Positions 13,435-25,500 are shown, counted from the first letter of the stretch. The stretch: DNA of 64,000 nucleotides from Zygaena filipendulae (GCA_907165275.2 OU015660.1:8372501-8436500); one strand, 5' to 3'. Notes: generated by a model not told the origin, from the letters alone. A program made the numbers and translations.

Positions 13435-13494
13435 ATACTCCGATAATTAAAGCGATGTTGCGCCGCCATGGGACAAATTGGTAGTGCAATGGAG
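13435..13494 (+). CDS. Start exon of a CUB-domain protein gene (5'UTR end plus codons 1-9)
   Basis: The exon is bounded by a pyrimidine-rich acceptor (tttcgtttccag, AG at 13433-13434) and a GTACGT donor at 13495. A stop (TAA, 13444-13446) lies in frame upstream of the ATG at 13468-13470, so the start cannot move upstream within this exon. The ATG sits in gccgccATGG, close to the animal Kozak consensus. The nine codons read MGQIGSAME and end in phase 0, matching the phase-0 start of the exon at 48993. Together the two exons form a classic signal peptide: a short polar n-region here and the hydrophobic core in the next exon. The acceptor implies at least one further 5'UTR exon upstream, which I could not place. 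The link to the next exons is inferred from phase, strand and signal-peptide logic, without transcript evidence. Confidence 0.66.
13455..13484 (+). promoter_or_regulatory. Upstream ORF overlapping the main start codon
   Basis: ATG at 13455 opens a nine-codon frame (MLRRHGTNW) that stops at TAG 13482-13484, 14 bases past the start of the main ATG and in a different frame. Its context (aagcgATGt) is weaker than that of the main ATG. An overlapping uORF of this kind usually lowers translation from the downstream start. The effect here is inferred; the sequence shows only the arrangement. Confidence 0.5.
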
Positions 13495-13879
13495 GTACGT
13501 ACCTATGTCAATTAATTAAAAAATAAAATAAGTAGTTTTATTTCCTTCTGGGTCTTGGTAAAATCAAAATTAAGGAAAAACCATTTTGATCAGTTACATA
13601 CCTGTAATTCTCCTCCTTTATAAGCTTCGTTAAATAACAAAATCCTTGATGTTTTGTGCTCAACCGATTCTAAAGTTTCAGAGTTTATCGATTTCAACAA
13701 TGACCATCTTCCTATTTTTAACCTAACCTGAATGCCGATAAGCAATAACATGTCAACTCACAAAATGGAGTGAACTTTTACTAGGGTAAAAGTAGGCGTG
13801 AAAGTGTAATGAACAAACCCACTCACACTAGCATTTGTAGTATTGAGGATCCTATACCATATTTAATTTGTACCTACTT

Positions 13880-14115
13880 ACAATATCTGGACGACCGAAC
13901 TTCGCTCGTAATGTCATATATGTTGTTGAGTAGAAAAACAGTACCAAACACTCATTTGTCATTTGTTACACCTGAAAACACGGATAAAATTACGATTTCT
14001 ATAAATGAAACCTAGCTAGATCAATTAATCGCCCCCGAAACCCCTGCATGCTAAATTTCATGAAAATCATTGGAACCGTTTCCGAGATTCAGATTATATT
14101 ATGGTATTGCTTGTT
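13880..14115 (+). repeat. Interspersed repeat family C, copy 1
   Basis: It shares gaccgaacttcgct, agtaccaaacactcatttt, gaaacctagctagatc and ccgtttccgagattcagatt in order with 25930-26120. The class is unknown; the end tattgcttgtttaaaga is also seen at 43826. Confidence 0.65.
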
Positions 14116-14125
14116 TAAAGAGTAG

Positions 14126-15210
14126 ATACGTATAGGTAACTTGAATGTAGTTGACAAAGATATGATAACTCTGTGGGATAGTATGTCGAATGCTGGTTAT
14201 TATAAAAATAGGAAATTAAAAAAAAAAAAAAATTTGATAAAGGTTTCTGAGCGTTAGAGTGTACGTTGGGAAAGCAATTCAAAACGTAGGTAGTACCAGT
14301 TTGGACAACTTTACAAACATTGTTGCAACCAAAGAACAACTTATACCTACTCTCTCAGCGCTAAGGAATGGATCCTGTTTTTTTTTATACTTTCAGTGTC
14401 CAGTTCCTATCGTTTTGCTTATAAAAACACGCGATACGGAACTAAAAGCAGTTTGGAACTTTGAGTGTTCTCAACCGTTGTTGTAAAAGCTACGAAGCTG
14501 TTCCCAACGACATCGTTTCAGAGAGAAAACATTTGAAAAATATTTTTAGCTTGGTCACTATAATATGTACAAAAACTTCAAATTTGTGTTAAATATTTAC
14601 TTGGTTTTCACGATTTATTCATAAAGTTTTATGTTGAATCAAGTAGGTCTGTATTTTGTGATTTTTTTTTCTATTTTTACAACATAGAACACACAATTTA
14701 CAAATTAGTTTTTTTTTGACACAGTTGCATCGACGTCAATACCTATCAATCATTAAATATGATACATGAAGCATCTATGTGACACAGGGTAACTACCTGT
14801 CATCCAGAAAAAAGAATAGTTTTCCAGTGTTAAAAACAATATTGATTAACGCGAGTGAAGTCGCAGACTGAAATTAGTACCGTAAGAAGTAGAGATGCAG
14901 CAAAATTGTAACGCTGCACTGGGCTTGTCCGACTAAATATCGTAGAGGTAATTTTATTAGTTTATTTGAAACCGCAGTTCTGTTTTCGTGTCAAAAAAAA
15001 AGCGACTCGGTTTTAAACTTGTGTCGCGTCTGTGCTCCGCGTTTCGTTTCGGTTTATAGCTAGGTACTGACGGTTGTTGCTGACTAGTGCAGCTATTTTT
15101 TATTCCGTTCTCTTATTCAAAAGTTTCATCGGTCGATCGAAAGTTGTTTATTATACACAATTACCTACTGTAGTTCCGTCCTTCATCTACCTAGGTGAGT
15201 GGTTAGTGCT
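14126..15210. other. No gene or defined repeat seen
   Basis: AT-rich intron with an oligo-A run at 14217-14232. A CpG-richer stretch at about 15000-15060 has no other signal. Confidence 0.35.
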
Positions 15211-15370
15211 GGGGCTGAATTTTTTAATCGATATTTGAATCGCTCGAATTACTTTCACGCACGGAATCGCGAATTCACATGCGAATGCTCACACATTTTT
15301 TAAGCATTCACACGTCAATCTTGCGATTCCGTGTGCGAAAAGTAATTCGAGCGGTTCAAAATACGGCCCC
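15211..15370. mobile_element. Fold-back MITE (160 bp)
   Basis: The left arm ggggctgaatttt...gaatcgctcgaattactttc...cggaatcgc is mirrored by the right arm gcgattccg...gaaaagtaattcgagcggttcaaaatacggcccc. The arms match over roughly 50 bp with small gaps. No target duplication is certain, so the superfamily is open. Confidence 0.7.
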
Positions 15371-16449
15371 TAAGCTAGAGGCGTTAAAAAATTCATGACC
15401 CGGTTTCACCTAATTAAAAACTTCCGCGTTAACAACTCGTCCCTTTACACTAACTGTTACACGCGGCCTTATCTACACAAAGTAAAATTAAATATGTGCA
15501 GGATACGAATTTGTTTTTTTTTACTATAAATCTATAAGTATTATGTAGTAGTTTACTATAGAAATTGTCAAAATTTCTTCAACACATTGCCACGCCTTTC
15601 TCTCAAAAGGCTAGGCAGAAACCTTCCCTAGAAGATTCTCTATTCGACTTTATTGCGTGACTATAAGTAACCCCTAATCACCTACGTAAAGTTTTTTGTT
15701 TTCTTTAAGTGGTCATTATACATAGTATTTATACCCATACCCACAGAGAACATACCTACAAGCTTTGCTTATTTTGGGGTATAGCGGTGTGATAATGTAC
15801 AAGTAGTATTATTGTAACTACATAGGGAGTAATCATGCAAAATTGTAAAAACATCACAATTGAACCCTTTAGAGGTTGAATTTCCAGAAACTATAAAATA
15901 AACGTGTTAGTTTAATTTAAATGAAAAGCCCAAATAGTTACTGATTTCTGTGATTCTAAATTTAAAACGCCTATATCGTACTTTTAGTTTTCGTTGTGAT
16001 TAAATTTTATCTTTTTCCATTTCAAAAAACCTTTTCGCAGTGACCGATTTTATAAGAGTTATTCTTTCAAAATTTCAAGATCTTCAAAACCCGTTGCTCG
16101 GTCTAGAAATTGATGATATCAATCAGTCAGGATATGTAATTCATTACCTACGTATTGTAACTTTCACCCTCCTCCGTCAATTTATGAACAACATCAAAGA
16201 TGTTGTGCTTTTTAGTTTTGGCCAATTTCGTCTAGTAATAGGACCCTGTTCTACGTTGTGTTTATAATAACCTTAGTTCTTTTAGGTTGAGATTCGATTC
16301 CATCTTCATCCTATCTACATTTTTATGGGTTGAGGCTAGGTTTAGGTTTTAGTTTGAATAAAACAATCATCAATTATTTTGACAATATACTTTAATAATC
16401 GTGATTGGCGTGAGCATGGTATTTCTATTGGAAATATTTATATTTAGTA

Positions 16450-16540
16450 CACCCAACTGCGTCTGAGTTGGGTGACACTCGTTCTATACATGAACGGTCA
16501 TCATATTCTTTACATGAACTCGTTCTACATGAACGGTTCT
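16450..16540. repeat. Hairpin followed by short tandem motif
   Basis: cacccaact and agttgggtg form a 9-bp stem with a 7-base loop (16450-16474). It is followed by imperfect repeats of actcgttctacatgaacggt. Confidence 0.6.
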
Positions 16541-16589
16541 TTTTTATGTGCTAGACTACACTTTACATTTATCTAACGTCTGTGCGTTA

Positions 16590-18190
16590 ATAGTGTTGTT
16601 AGCCCGGAAGCAGAGAGACTCCAAAGATTGATAACCATGTTATGGTGGTTCACATAGCCACTAACTCCCGTCTATCGACGTTAGTAGTGTTCGGGATACT
16701 AAGATAGGAATATGATGCTCATAGAACACCTCCCATACGATGTTTAATTATATTCAACTTGATATTCCAATAGGAATATTTACATTGGCTCTCACTACAT
16801 AACAAGTCTATTATATAGCGAGAGGTGGCGTAGCCCCGTCCTGCGCTACCCACGGTGATGGTCATCCACCTGCTCATAAGCAGTTACCACCCCCCCCCAC
16901 CTGTGTTGCACAAGGTAGAGAGTTCTCCAAATATGCATAACCGACATCCGTTAGAGGATGAATCAGCTATATGAGACTGTACGTCCCGTATCAGCAGCAA
17001 TCGTTGGAGGTCATAATTCAGCGGTGCCGAGACCCCAGGGTACGTGTCAGCCCGAAGACCAAGGCCATAATGCGGATAGTACCGCGACCTCAACACCATC
17101 CCAATAATTCAAATATAAGTGTATGAGACCAGTCTCGCCGGACATCATAACTTCAGTCGGTCATTTTGTGTTATAGTAGCTACACGTAGCTAAGGCCGAA
17201 GCCCAATTGATTGGATCACAACTCGTCCTCGTACAACACCCACTTGGCACTCGTTTATTTTGATAAACAAGTCGTGTTGAAAAACACAACTGTTTACCGA
17301 GATCAAGCGTTAACGACTAGGTCGTCCACAGCCGATCCCATAGTCTCTGCACAACGTAACAAAGTCACAAAGCGCATTGACTATAATTATTATGTTTGTA
17401 AAAAAAAGAAAGGTTTATCTGAAAGAAGAGCGTTCAACACTCCCTTGGTGTAGGAAGCGATCCCGCGTCTCCAGTCAGCCGCATAGTCGATGATAGTTTT
17501 TGAATAACACGGAAGGCGTAGTTATTCAATAGACAAGATACAATACGTGCACAACGAAACCCGTCACGGCGAAGACAACTCGAGGCGCGGATTTTTACCT
17601 TTCCACATTATCTTACGCTCGCGACGCGCGACGTCTAACCGCTCAGGATTAGAGTTCATCGTCGTTGTAAATTCCAATAAATTGAAAATACACGTTTGCA
17701 TCGAGCCGATAAGATGTGATGAATTATAATTTAATAACAATAAGATTACAATCCATACACACCGAAAACCTTCCTCATAACAATATTTGTCTTCGCACAA
17801 GATATCCTAACGGACGTCGAGCGCGTTGACAAGGCTTTCGTACAGAGCGACAAAGTCACTAAGTGCGTAAGCTCGTTCGAACTCCCAACTTCATCATCTT
17901 TTGTGTGATCAGTGGTCGACGGACATTTCACCTAGACCTTCATGTGAGTCTCCAATATAATTATTTAGATTTGTATAATAATACAATATCTGTATACGAG
18001 CTACCACAAAACTAAACTCGTTTAACAACATTAAATGTTGTATACGCGACGCGTTGTAGACGCGACGCGTTGCCTCCCGACTCGCTCGTCCGCCGATGCC
18101 ACTTCACGTCTCAGCCGCCCGCGTGGATACTGGCGGTGCGTTCGCGTCTCGTTTGAGAGGGGTATGCGGGGGGTTGGGGGGTACAAGTCG
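16590..18190. other. GC-richer block of unknown origin, possibly a retroelement remnant
   Basis: This 1.6-kb block has clearly more G+C and CpG than its flanks. It holds internal direct repeats (caaagtcac-aagcgc at about 17361 and caaagtcac-aagtgc at about 17852; cgttaatagtgtt at 16587 and cgttagtagtgtt at 16678). It also has a C9 run at 16891-16899 and a 16-bp tandem duplication (acgcgacgcgttg) at 18041-18072. Short frames on both strands look like debris. A decayed LTR or other element is my best guess. Confidence 0.3.
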
Positions 18191-18199
18191 ATATCACTG

Positions 18200-19344
18200 A
18201 TACATTTAAAACCAAGCACACGGTTAATATACCGTATAATAAATATTTTATTTCATGTGAATAATCATTTTATTGATTTTAGTTTATAAATTACACATCA
18301 ATATCCATATACAGTTTAGCTTATGAGTGTATTAACTCGCAATGCTTTTTAATAGCTTTTAAATACATTTCAACTTAATTTTATAGTGTTTTAATTTATA
18401 ATACTTTATACATATATCTTTAAAATGCTTTTTCGAATATAAATAATTTTTTTGAACCCCATTGGGCGTCACAGTATCTACAGACACAAAAAAAAACCAT
18501 ATATTACACATACTATAGTAAACTATAATAGTATTGTAGATTCATATAAAATTGCATTTTTTTTTATTACCTTGGAAGACGACGGAAGCTCGGAGCTTTT
18601 GTAAGCAATTTCTGCAGTATCTAGCTTTAGGATGTCCAACAGCTGTTGACTTCAAACATCTTTTATTGCTAAAGAGATGGTCTCATACGAACGCAAGTAA
18701 GCTTTTCTTTGCTTTAAAATAAACGTATTACAGAGATATTATGATACTTTCTCATTCCTTTCTATATCAACAACATTTTCTAAACAGATTTTTGAAAGAG
18801 TGAAGTGCCAAGAAATATTATGAAACTTTACTTTTGCGCACAATATCTAGGAGAAATATGGTGTGATAACTTTTCATAGGAAAAGTTGTTTATATTGCAA
18901 TCTGTCGTGGCTAAGATGACATCTATTATCTAAAATAAATAAAATAACATACGAATCGCTACATGATTCAGAGCAACCAATCATATTTAATTTTATTATA
19001 GATGTAACATATACAAAAATTAGGTTAGTTAATGTAATATGATTTTAAAAATCTAATTTGGTATGGTACAAAATTTATTTACCAATTTATCTAAGTCGAC
19101 AATATGAAAGCATAATATTAAAGCAGTTTTTACTTAACAACTAGACTAACGTTTACTTTATGCTACAGTTTTTTATAGCATTATACATATTCAACTGTGT
19201 AAAGTTAGCACTATTATAATAACGTCGAGGCTGCATTTAAACTAGTTGAAGTAGCTGGCTACTGGCCAAAGATTGGAAGTACGCAAAGAAGATTATATCG
19301 AGTTATTAAGTGCAAAGGTTCCATTTTTGGGGTTCCGTTCAATA
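18200..19344. other. No gene or clear repeat seen
   Basis: Strongly AT-rich intron without recognisable structure. Confidence 0.35.
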
Positions 19345-19586
19345 TCTTTACATAAAAAATGCTTTGTTCTGAATGACCGACTGACGGATCAACGCACAGG
19401 CTAAACTGCTGATCGTAGAGACTTGAAACTTGGAGAATGTGTTCTTTGTATGACGTAGGCATTCGGTAAGTAAGGATTTCCCGAAATTTGAACCCTAAGG
19501 GGGTGAAAAAAGGGGGCAAAGTTTATATGGAACAAATCCTCGGGAACTCAGAAATAATCGCGCGTGAAACCGCTCGTGAAAGCTAG
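19345..19586 (+). mobile_element. Helitron-like element, body D
   Basis: It starts A|TCTTTACATAAAAAATGCTT and ends cgcgtgaaaccgctcgtgaaagCTAG|T. The body has gacggatcaacgcacag, gatcgtagagacttgaaactt and aaccctaagggggtgaaaa, shared with 33051, 45827 and 49731. Confidence 0.75.
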
Positions 19587-20263
19587 TAAATAATATTTAT
19601 ACTATCACTATTGTATGTTTTTTGTTTGAAATGAAACTTGGCTTTGCGTGATACAGCTATGTCTGGGGAACCTTCGTGTCCGTACCAAGTTATTCACTTT
19701 CTAAACATTAAATTTTGTTAAACATTTATTTTTATATTTTGATAACTAAGCAGTTTGTTGGTCAAGCATTATTTATTCGATGCGTTGCGTGAATAAAGAC
19801 AATCGAATGAGCAATAACCTTAAAACATTAAAATGAAATAACGTGATTTTTTTTTAATTTCAATTCCATTGTCTTTTTAACTTCCTTCTCGTTTCTCTAA
19901 ATAAAAATCTTTAAATGGAAAACAACTAGGTGATTGGTTTTGTTGATAAAACGAAAAAAAAAACGAAAAAAAAAAACAATCTGATTCATAAGGAGTATTG
20001 CGCAGATTAGAATTTTTATCATAAGAATAGTAGTATACGTACTATAGGTATCAAATATTTTGCTTCTGTACGTAGACAATAATCATCGTTTAGTATTAGG
20101 CAAAGACATACCTATTAAGGAGGATTAGACGAGATTGTGAACAACGGTCTGAGTAGGTCAAAGAAAAAAGGCTAGTATACAGTAGTACTACTTATGTAAG
20201 AAGTAAGGCTTTATTAACCAAAGTAAATAGAATAAATTCTACGCTCTTCGCCAACTTAATTCA

Positions 20264-20345
20264 CGTTACTTCCATTGACTTCATGTGCGTCACTTCCGTT
20301 GACTTCATGTACGTCACTTCCGTTGATTACAAGTGCGTCACGTTG
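20264..20345. repeat. 24-bp tandem repeat, about 3.4 units
   Basis: The unit is cgtcacttccgttgacttcatgtg with a few substitutions. The period is a multiple of three and one + frame stays open across it (TSVDFMYV-like units), but there is no start codon or other gene signal. Confidence 0.7.
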
Positions 20346-20933
20346 GTCTCTTGACTGTTATGTTATATTTTTATGAAATAAAATTATGAATTATTAATAA
20401 CTATGAATTCCGTTGCCTGCGAACATTTACTGTTAACATGCCCAAAAAAGTATAGGTTCAACGACTCTCAAACCCAAATACCTACGCTTTGCTCACAGTA
20501 TTTTCATCTTCTACGAATTGGGTGGAGTATTGAATTGACATTCTAATGTAGTCTAGATATAATTAAGCAACTTACGCGAGCTGTAATGGGAAGTGTACTT
20601 TGGGAAACTTGTCGTGTTTCTATTTGAAGGCCCACTTATCCGGAGCTATCGCTGGATGGGAGGCGGCGCAAAGTTAAATGGGTAAGAAAATCTATGGGTT
20701 GTTTGGCTGATGGCTCGCTCTGGCGCTAATTCTGAAACTACTTAATCTCGTTTCGTTCCAAGTTCCAGAGTGGTATACCTACAGATTGCGATCGTTCCGC
20801 CCGATCCGATTTCGTTAAGCGTCTGCAGCGGGGGCAGAGTTAATGGTATTAGGTTGTGTTTGAGATTGCAAATTTAATTAAACAACCAATTTTGTTTTCA
20901 ATTTCATGAGCATTAATCGCCATTATAATAATA

Positions 20934-21146
20934 CTAGCTGTCCCCCGTGGTTTCACCCGCGATAAGTTTGAAGTTTCCGCGGGAATTCCGGGATAAGAAG
21001 TATCCTATATCCTTTTCTGTAGGTACCCCTGAAAACGTGTATGCAAAAATTCGTGATTATATCGGTCGAGCCGTTAGGACGTGAAAGCGTCACCGACAGA
21101 CAGACAGAGTAACTTTCGCATTTATAATATTAATAATATAAGTAGA
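20934..21146 (-). mobile_element. Helitron-like element, body A, full length
   Basis: In + orientation it begins A|CTAGctgtcccccgtggtttc and ends taatataagtaGA|T. The core tccgcgggaattccgggata and cgtgaaagcgtcaccgacag are intact. Confidence 0.8.
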
Positions 21147-21281
21147 TAAAGTAGAGATGATGACTGTGATGGTTTATGAAATCTTGCTAATTAACATATC
21201 GTTATAAACTTACAATGAACTGTTTATAAATCTGTTAGTATATAAATAGTTGTTGTAGTTCATAGTGTATCTATTTACATA

Positions 21282-21362
21282 TAGCTGTCCCCCACGGTTT
21301 CACCCGCGGGAATTCCGGGAAAAAAGTACCCTATGTCCTCCTCTGTACTACCCCTGACACGT
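21282..21362 (-). repeat. Helitron-like 3'-end fragment
   Basis: tagctgtcccccacggtttc onward through gaattccgggaaaaaagtac, cut off after the constant 80 bp. Confidence 0.7.
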
Positions 21363-21429
21363 TGGGCGCCACAGTTGTAGGGTTGGTAGGTTTGGGTAGA
21401 TGAATTCCGCTAAGCTCCAATCTATACTA

Positions 21430-21687
21430 TCTGTACTATAATAAAAGAGTAGAATCTGCGATTCTGTACATTGAATATTTTCACCTAAAATTGAGAGGGG
21501 TGATAAGAGTAACCAAGCCCAAAAAAAGTTTTTAAAATTCTTTTCTGTCTGTCTGTCTGTTCGCGATAATCTCCGCATCTATTGAACCGATTGTCATGCG
21601 GTTTTCACAGGTAGAGTAAGCTTAGTCTGGAGCTACATATAGGCTTTATTTCATTGAAATGCGGGTGAAACCGCGGGGCACAGCTAG
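21430..21687 (+). mobile_element. Helitron-like element, body B, full length
   Basis: It starts A|TCTGTACTATAATAAAAGAG and ends gcgggtgaaaccgcggggcacagCTAG|T (split: hairpin, then cacagCTAG). It contains a (GTCT)n run at about 21545-21561. Confidence 0.8.
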
Positions 21688-23292
21688 TAACAAAATAAAG
21701 ATTTTGAAGCAGTAGGTAAATAATTTATTTTTGATAAGTATAATATTCTATGGAATTTGTCTAAGTAAAAAAAAACTTAATACTTACGTCAATTTAAAAA
21801 TACAAAAAGAACAGAGTTTAAAAATAAAAAGTATTAGAAATGAGGCAGGATACCTTAAGGGGTGGCCTATAGCCGCCTCGTTACAACCTGTATACCTACA
21901 AAATTTAATGGTCCAGCCGTTCAGGCGTCACTCTGTCAAAAGTTTCACAGGTAAAGAATGCTTTCAAATTTAATAGGCAATAAGTATTATGCACCTTTCA
22001 TACGATTTGTGCAATTTTATTTAAATAAATGTGGTCTGGTGTAAGTAATCATTCCATTGTTGCCCATAATTTTTGCTTTTGTCTTTTTAACCTACTAAAT
22101 ATACGTATAAGTATGAAGTATTTTTATTAATACATTAAAGGAACAACACAGCTACCTATACAAGATTTTCTTTCGAAGCCGTTTTCCTGTTGCATTAACT
22201 TTAATATCACCACCTGACAGTTTTACTATCATAAAATATGATCACTAAATTTTACACGGGTGTATACCTTTAGTGAAAAGCTTCCGTGTGTTATGGCTTA
22301 CATCAGCTTCAAGACATTATCATGTTGTAAAGTGGAGATTTAACGACACCTCTCTCTTGCGGGGGCTTGCCGTTATTACTATAGATCCATCTTCAGATAA
22401 TTTCAGCCCTGCCTATTTGTTCTGCTTTATAGACATTGCTTCGGCATCAAACAGATCTGTAAGTCAAACGCAACACAGCTCCGACATTAATGTGCTTAAT
22501 TAACGTAAGAAGATCTGAGAAATGATTTCGTTACGTCTGTCCTTTAGTAACAAAATTAGAGGAACATTTACGAGTGTGTATTGTATTTTAATAAATATTT
22601 ACTTATACCTAGAAAGTTAATTAAATTTTTTCTTATGATTTGGGAACGTTTACTACTAGCTTAAATGAGTTTTTCTTTTTATAAACAGAAGAAGCACTAT
22701 ACATAACTACCAGAATAACGTCTTTAAAAATAGCTTATTTGCTTTGAAATACGTAGTAACATGGTATACGTGGTACGAGTAACTTAACAAGAATTTCTTA
22801 ATATCGTATCTTAAATTAGACAAAGATTTATACATTGGTATTTGATTGGAAAGTTCTATTCTTTTGCCGATTAGTATTCGATTTTTCAATAGACGCCAAC
22901 TGTATGCAACTGTTTATATTTCTGAAATCCATCAGAAAGCATAACATTACGTTTTAAATTAAAATCGTTAAAAAAGATAAAGCATCAGCATGAACATAAT
23001 GTTCTGCTTAACGATGGATACGAGTAATGTACCTATTTGGTTTTTTATAATCGAATTTCCAAGGACTTGTCAGTGACGATGGTGATTGAAAGCGAATTGA
23101 CATTCTCAATTCAAGATGTGGTGTCAACGACTGGTTGTCGATGGATGAATTGAATTATTCATGAGCCGAATTGATTTAAGGATGTTGTTTGTGTCAAAGA
23201 AACCCAAAACAAGAATTGTGCGTTTCAAGGTTTTAGGCATTTATGCATCGACATGAATGGGTTTATTTTAGTCGGCCAATAATGTTATAATA
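21688..23292. other. No gene or clear repeat seen
   Basis: AT-rich intron. Frames at 21731-21973 and 22273-22503 have no domain or splice context. Confidence 0.35.
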
Positions 23293-23399
23293 GTACATTG
23301 TTATCCTAGGGGTGAAAGTAACTTATTTAGTCCTGAGACGGGGTTTGGTCAATAGATCGAGGGACTAAATAAGTCTTTCTCCCGAGGATAACACTGTGC
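23293..23399. mobile_element. Short fold-back element
   Basis: gtacattgttatcctagggg...acttatttagtcc and ggactaaataagtctttctcccgaggataacactgtgc (in two parts) are inverted copies with a few mismatches. No target duplication was identified. Confidence 0.55.
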
Positions 23400-23518
23400 T
23401 TTTCATTACAAATGCAAGGAAAGTCAAAATAAAAATAGGAATTACTTAGCTAAAGAAAAAAATGAGTGAATTTTATTTTACATAAATCAATCATTAGGTG
23501 TGCTACTGGCCAGTAAGT

Positions 23519-23584
23519 ATGCCCCCTATGATATAAAAAAAAACTTGAGTTTCTGCCTCAGAAGAATAACTTATTCTTCTGAGG
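23519..23584. repeat. Repeat boundary and near-perfect palindrome
   Basis: tgccccctatgatataaaaa recurs at 47894, marking an interspersed repeat end. Just downstream, cctcagaagaataa / ttattcttctgagg (23556-23584) is a 14-bp stem around a single base. Confidence 0.55.
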
Positions 23585-24025
23585 TTTCTGCAGTTGTATC
23601 CAGCTGTCAGTTGAAAGCGATTCTCCCTAGGGCTGAAAAGTGTTACTTTCAACCCGCTTCTCTGGCAACTTCAGACCTACTTTCCGAGTATGAGTAATGA
23701 AAAACAATATACATTTCCTTATCTAGTTTAGCTTAGTTTTTTATTAATAAAAATAGTAGATAAAAATGTAGCGTTCCCATATCTGAAACGGTTTTAAACG
23801 CAGTTTTGTGCTAATATGTAGAATGCTTTGATTATGCCTTGTCCAAGCGGATATTTACATATAGTAGATATATTATTATGTTTATCAGTATTTTTTATGT
23901 TTTCCAGCCAATAGCATCGGCAATGTAAGAACAGCACACAAAATATCAGTCTATACACGTACCCTTCACTCGTAAAATGCCTTCACTAAAGAGTGTTTTT
24001 GGCCAGCAGTGGACGTTCTTTGATA

Positions 24026-24232
24026 TCCTTACTAATATTATAAACGCGAAAGTCTGTACCTACATATGTATGAAATATGGATGTATGGATGTTTGTTACT
24101 CTTTCACGCAAACACTATACTGAATGGATTTTAATGAAACTTTACAATGCACATCAGAATTAGGTACACATAAGGAATTTTTCATCACGGAATTCACGCG
24201 GGAACTCTGATATTAACGCGCGTGAAATTGAA
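24026..24232 (+). mobile_element. Helitron-like element, body A, 3'-truncated
   Basis: It starts A|TCCTTACTAATATTATAAAC and shares gtttgttactctttcacgca and the gaattcacgcgggaact core with the copy at 34370. It breaks off in the terminal hairpin. Confidence 0.7.
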
Positions 24233-24246
24233 TTAATTATTATTAT

Positions 24247-24357
24247 TGCATACGACACGTTGTCAGAGGTACAGAAAAGGACATAGGGTACTTCTTATCC
24301 CGGAATTCCCGTGGGATTTCCGATATTAACTCGGTGAAACCGCAGGCAATAAGCTAA
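24247..24357 (+). repeat. Helitron-like 3' half
   Basis: acgttgtcagaggtacagaa, cccggaattcccgtgggat and cggtgaaaccgcaggcaataagCTAA follow directly after another copy. Confidence 0.65.
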
Positions 24358-24944
24358 TTAACAATAAACTTATTTACGATATCGAAACGTTGATTGTGAA
24401 AATGTATGTGATTAGGTAGATACATATTTCTTATGCGGACTGTACGATATATTTTGTACCCTTTTAATCTCGCATTATGACGCCCATGTGACGCGTCCGC
24501 GCGTATTAAGTCTCCCAGAAAGGGTTGTGAAGGAACCCTTTGTGGAAATATAGTTCAGTGGGGGTTCTAAAAATATATTTCATGCTCACAAAACACGCCT
24601 TGGGTGCTTATTTTTTGTTTTACTCTTCGTAAAGACTATAACCTATCCATGAAACTTTTTACATATATATATAGATCCAATATATGTAGATTGCCAAAGA
24701 AAATTGGAAATTCTTAGATATGAAATATGAGTTGGTTTGTACTTTCTATCAAAAGTTTTGTGACTATTTGGTATTTATTTTATAGCTATATTAGTTAGTG
24801 TGTGTGTTCATATCTATAAATAAAATAAAGAGGTAGGTACCTATATAATTTATTTGTTTGTTCGTAGAGATGATTTCTGGAACACCTGGACCGATTCTAA
24901 ATAATTATTTTACTGGTAGGAAGCTACAGTAACTGTGACGGCCG

Positions 24945-25170
24945 GACTCAGAGTCGACTTTAATGATTATATAGTTAAGTATAGATTTTTAAAACAAAAC
25001 TGCCGCAATCAGAGACGTTCAGTAAATTAATGTTAGTTGGTATTTAATAAGATATGACTTAATTAGTTAAATGTCAATTAACATTAATTGATTAAACATG
25101 TCTGATTGCGGCAGTTTTGTTTTAAAAATCTATACTTAACTTACTAATCATTAAAGTCGACTCTGAGAGC
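24945..25170. mobile_element. Fold-back MITE with long inverted arms
   Basis: ctcagagtcgactttaatga at 24948 and its reverse complement ending at 25168 begin arms of about 70 bp (through aaaacaaaactgccgcaatc) that are almost identical. The roughly 80-bp centre is AT-rich. No coding capacity is visible. Confidence 0.85.
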
Positions 25171-25284
25171 GGCGGTAAGTAATATTTTACTATACTCAAT
25201 TATTTATTATCAAGAAACTAAGAGCTCTCGAGGGACTCTTGAGATCCACGCAGGTGCAACTGCTGGTAATAGCTGTATGGTATA

Positions 25285-25500
25285 CTAGTTGTGCCCCACG
25301 GTTTCACCCGCGTTGATTTCAGAGTTACCGCGGGAATTCCGGGATAAAAAGTACCCTATGTGTTGATCTGATATATAAGCTATATTATTGTAAAGTTTCA
25401 TTTAAATCCATCCAGTAGTTTTTGCGTGAAAGAGTAACAAACATCATCCATGCATCCATCCATCCATCCATACATATACTTACAAACTTGTTACTAGTAT
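25285..25500 (-). mobile_element. Helitron-like element, body A
   Basis: In + orientation it begins A|CTAGttgtgccccacggtttc. Its far part has a (CATC)n run (25448-25475) equivalent to the (GGAT)n of the copy at 34370. Confidence 0.75.

Noticed and set aside
19259..19519. 86-codon minus frame
   Set aside because: It overlaps another D copy and is similarly a by-product of the repeat.
25448..25475. (CATC)n tract as an independent microsatellite
   Set aside because: It is part of the Helitron-like body and has a counterpart in the copy at 34370.
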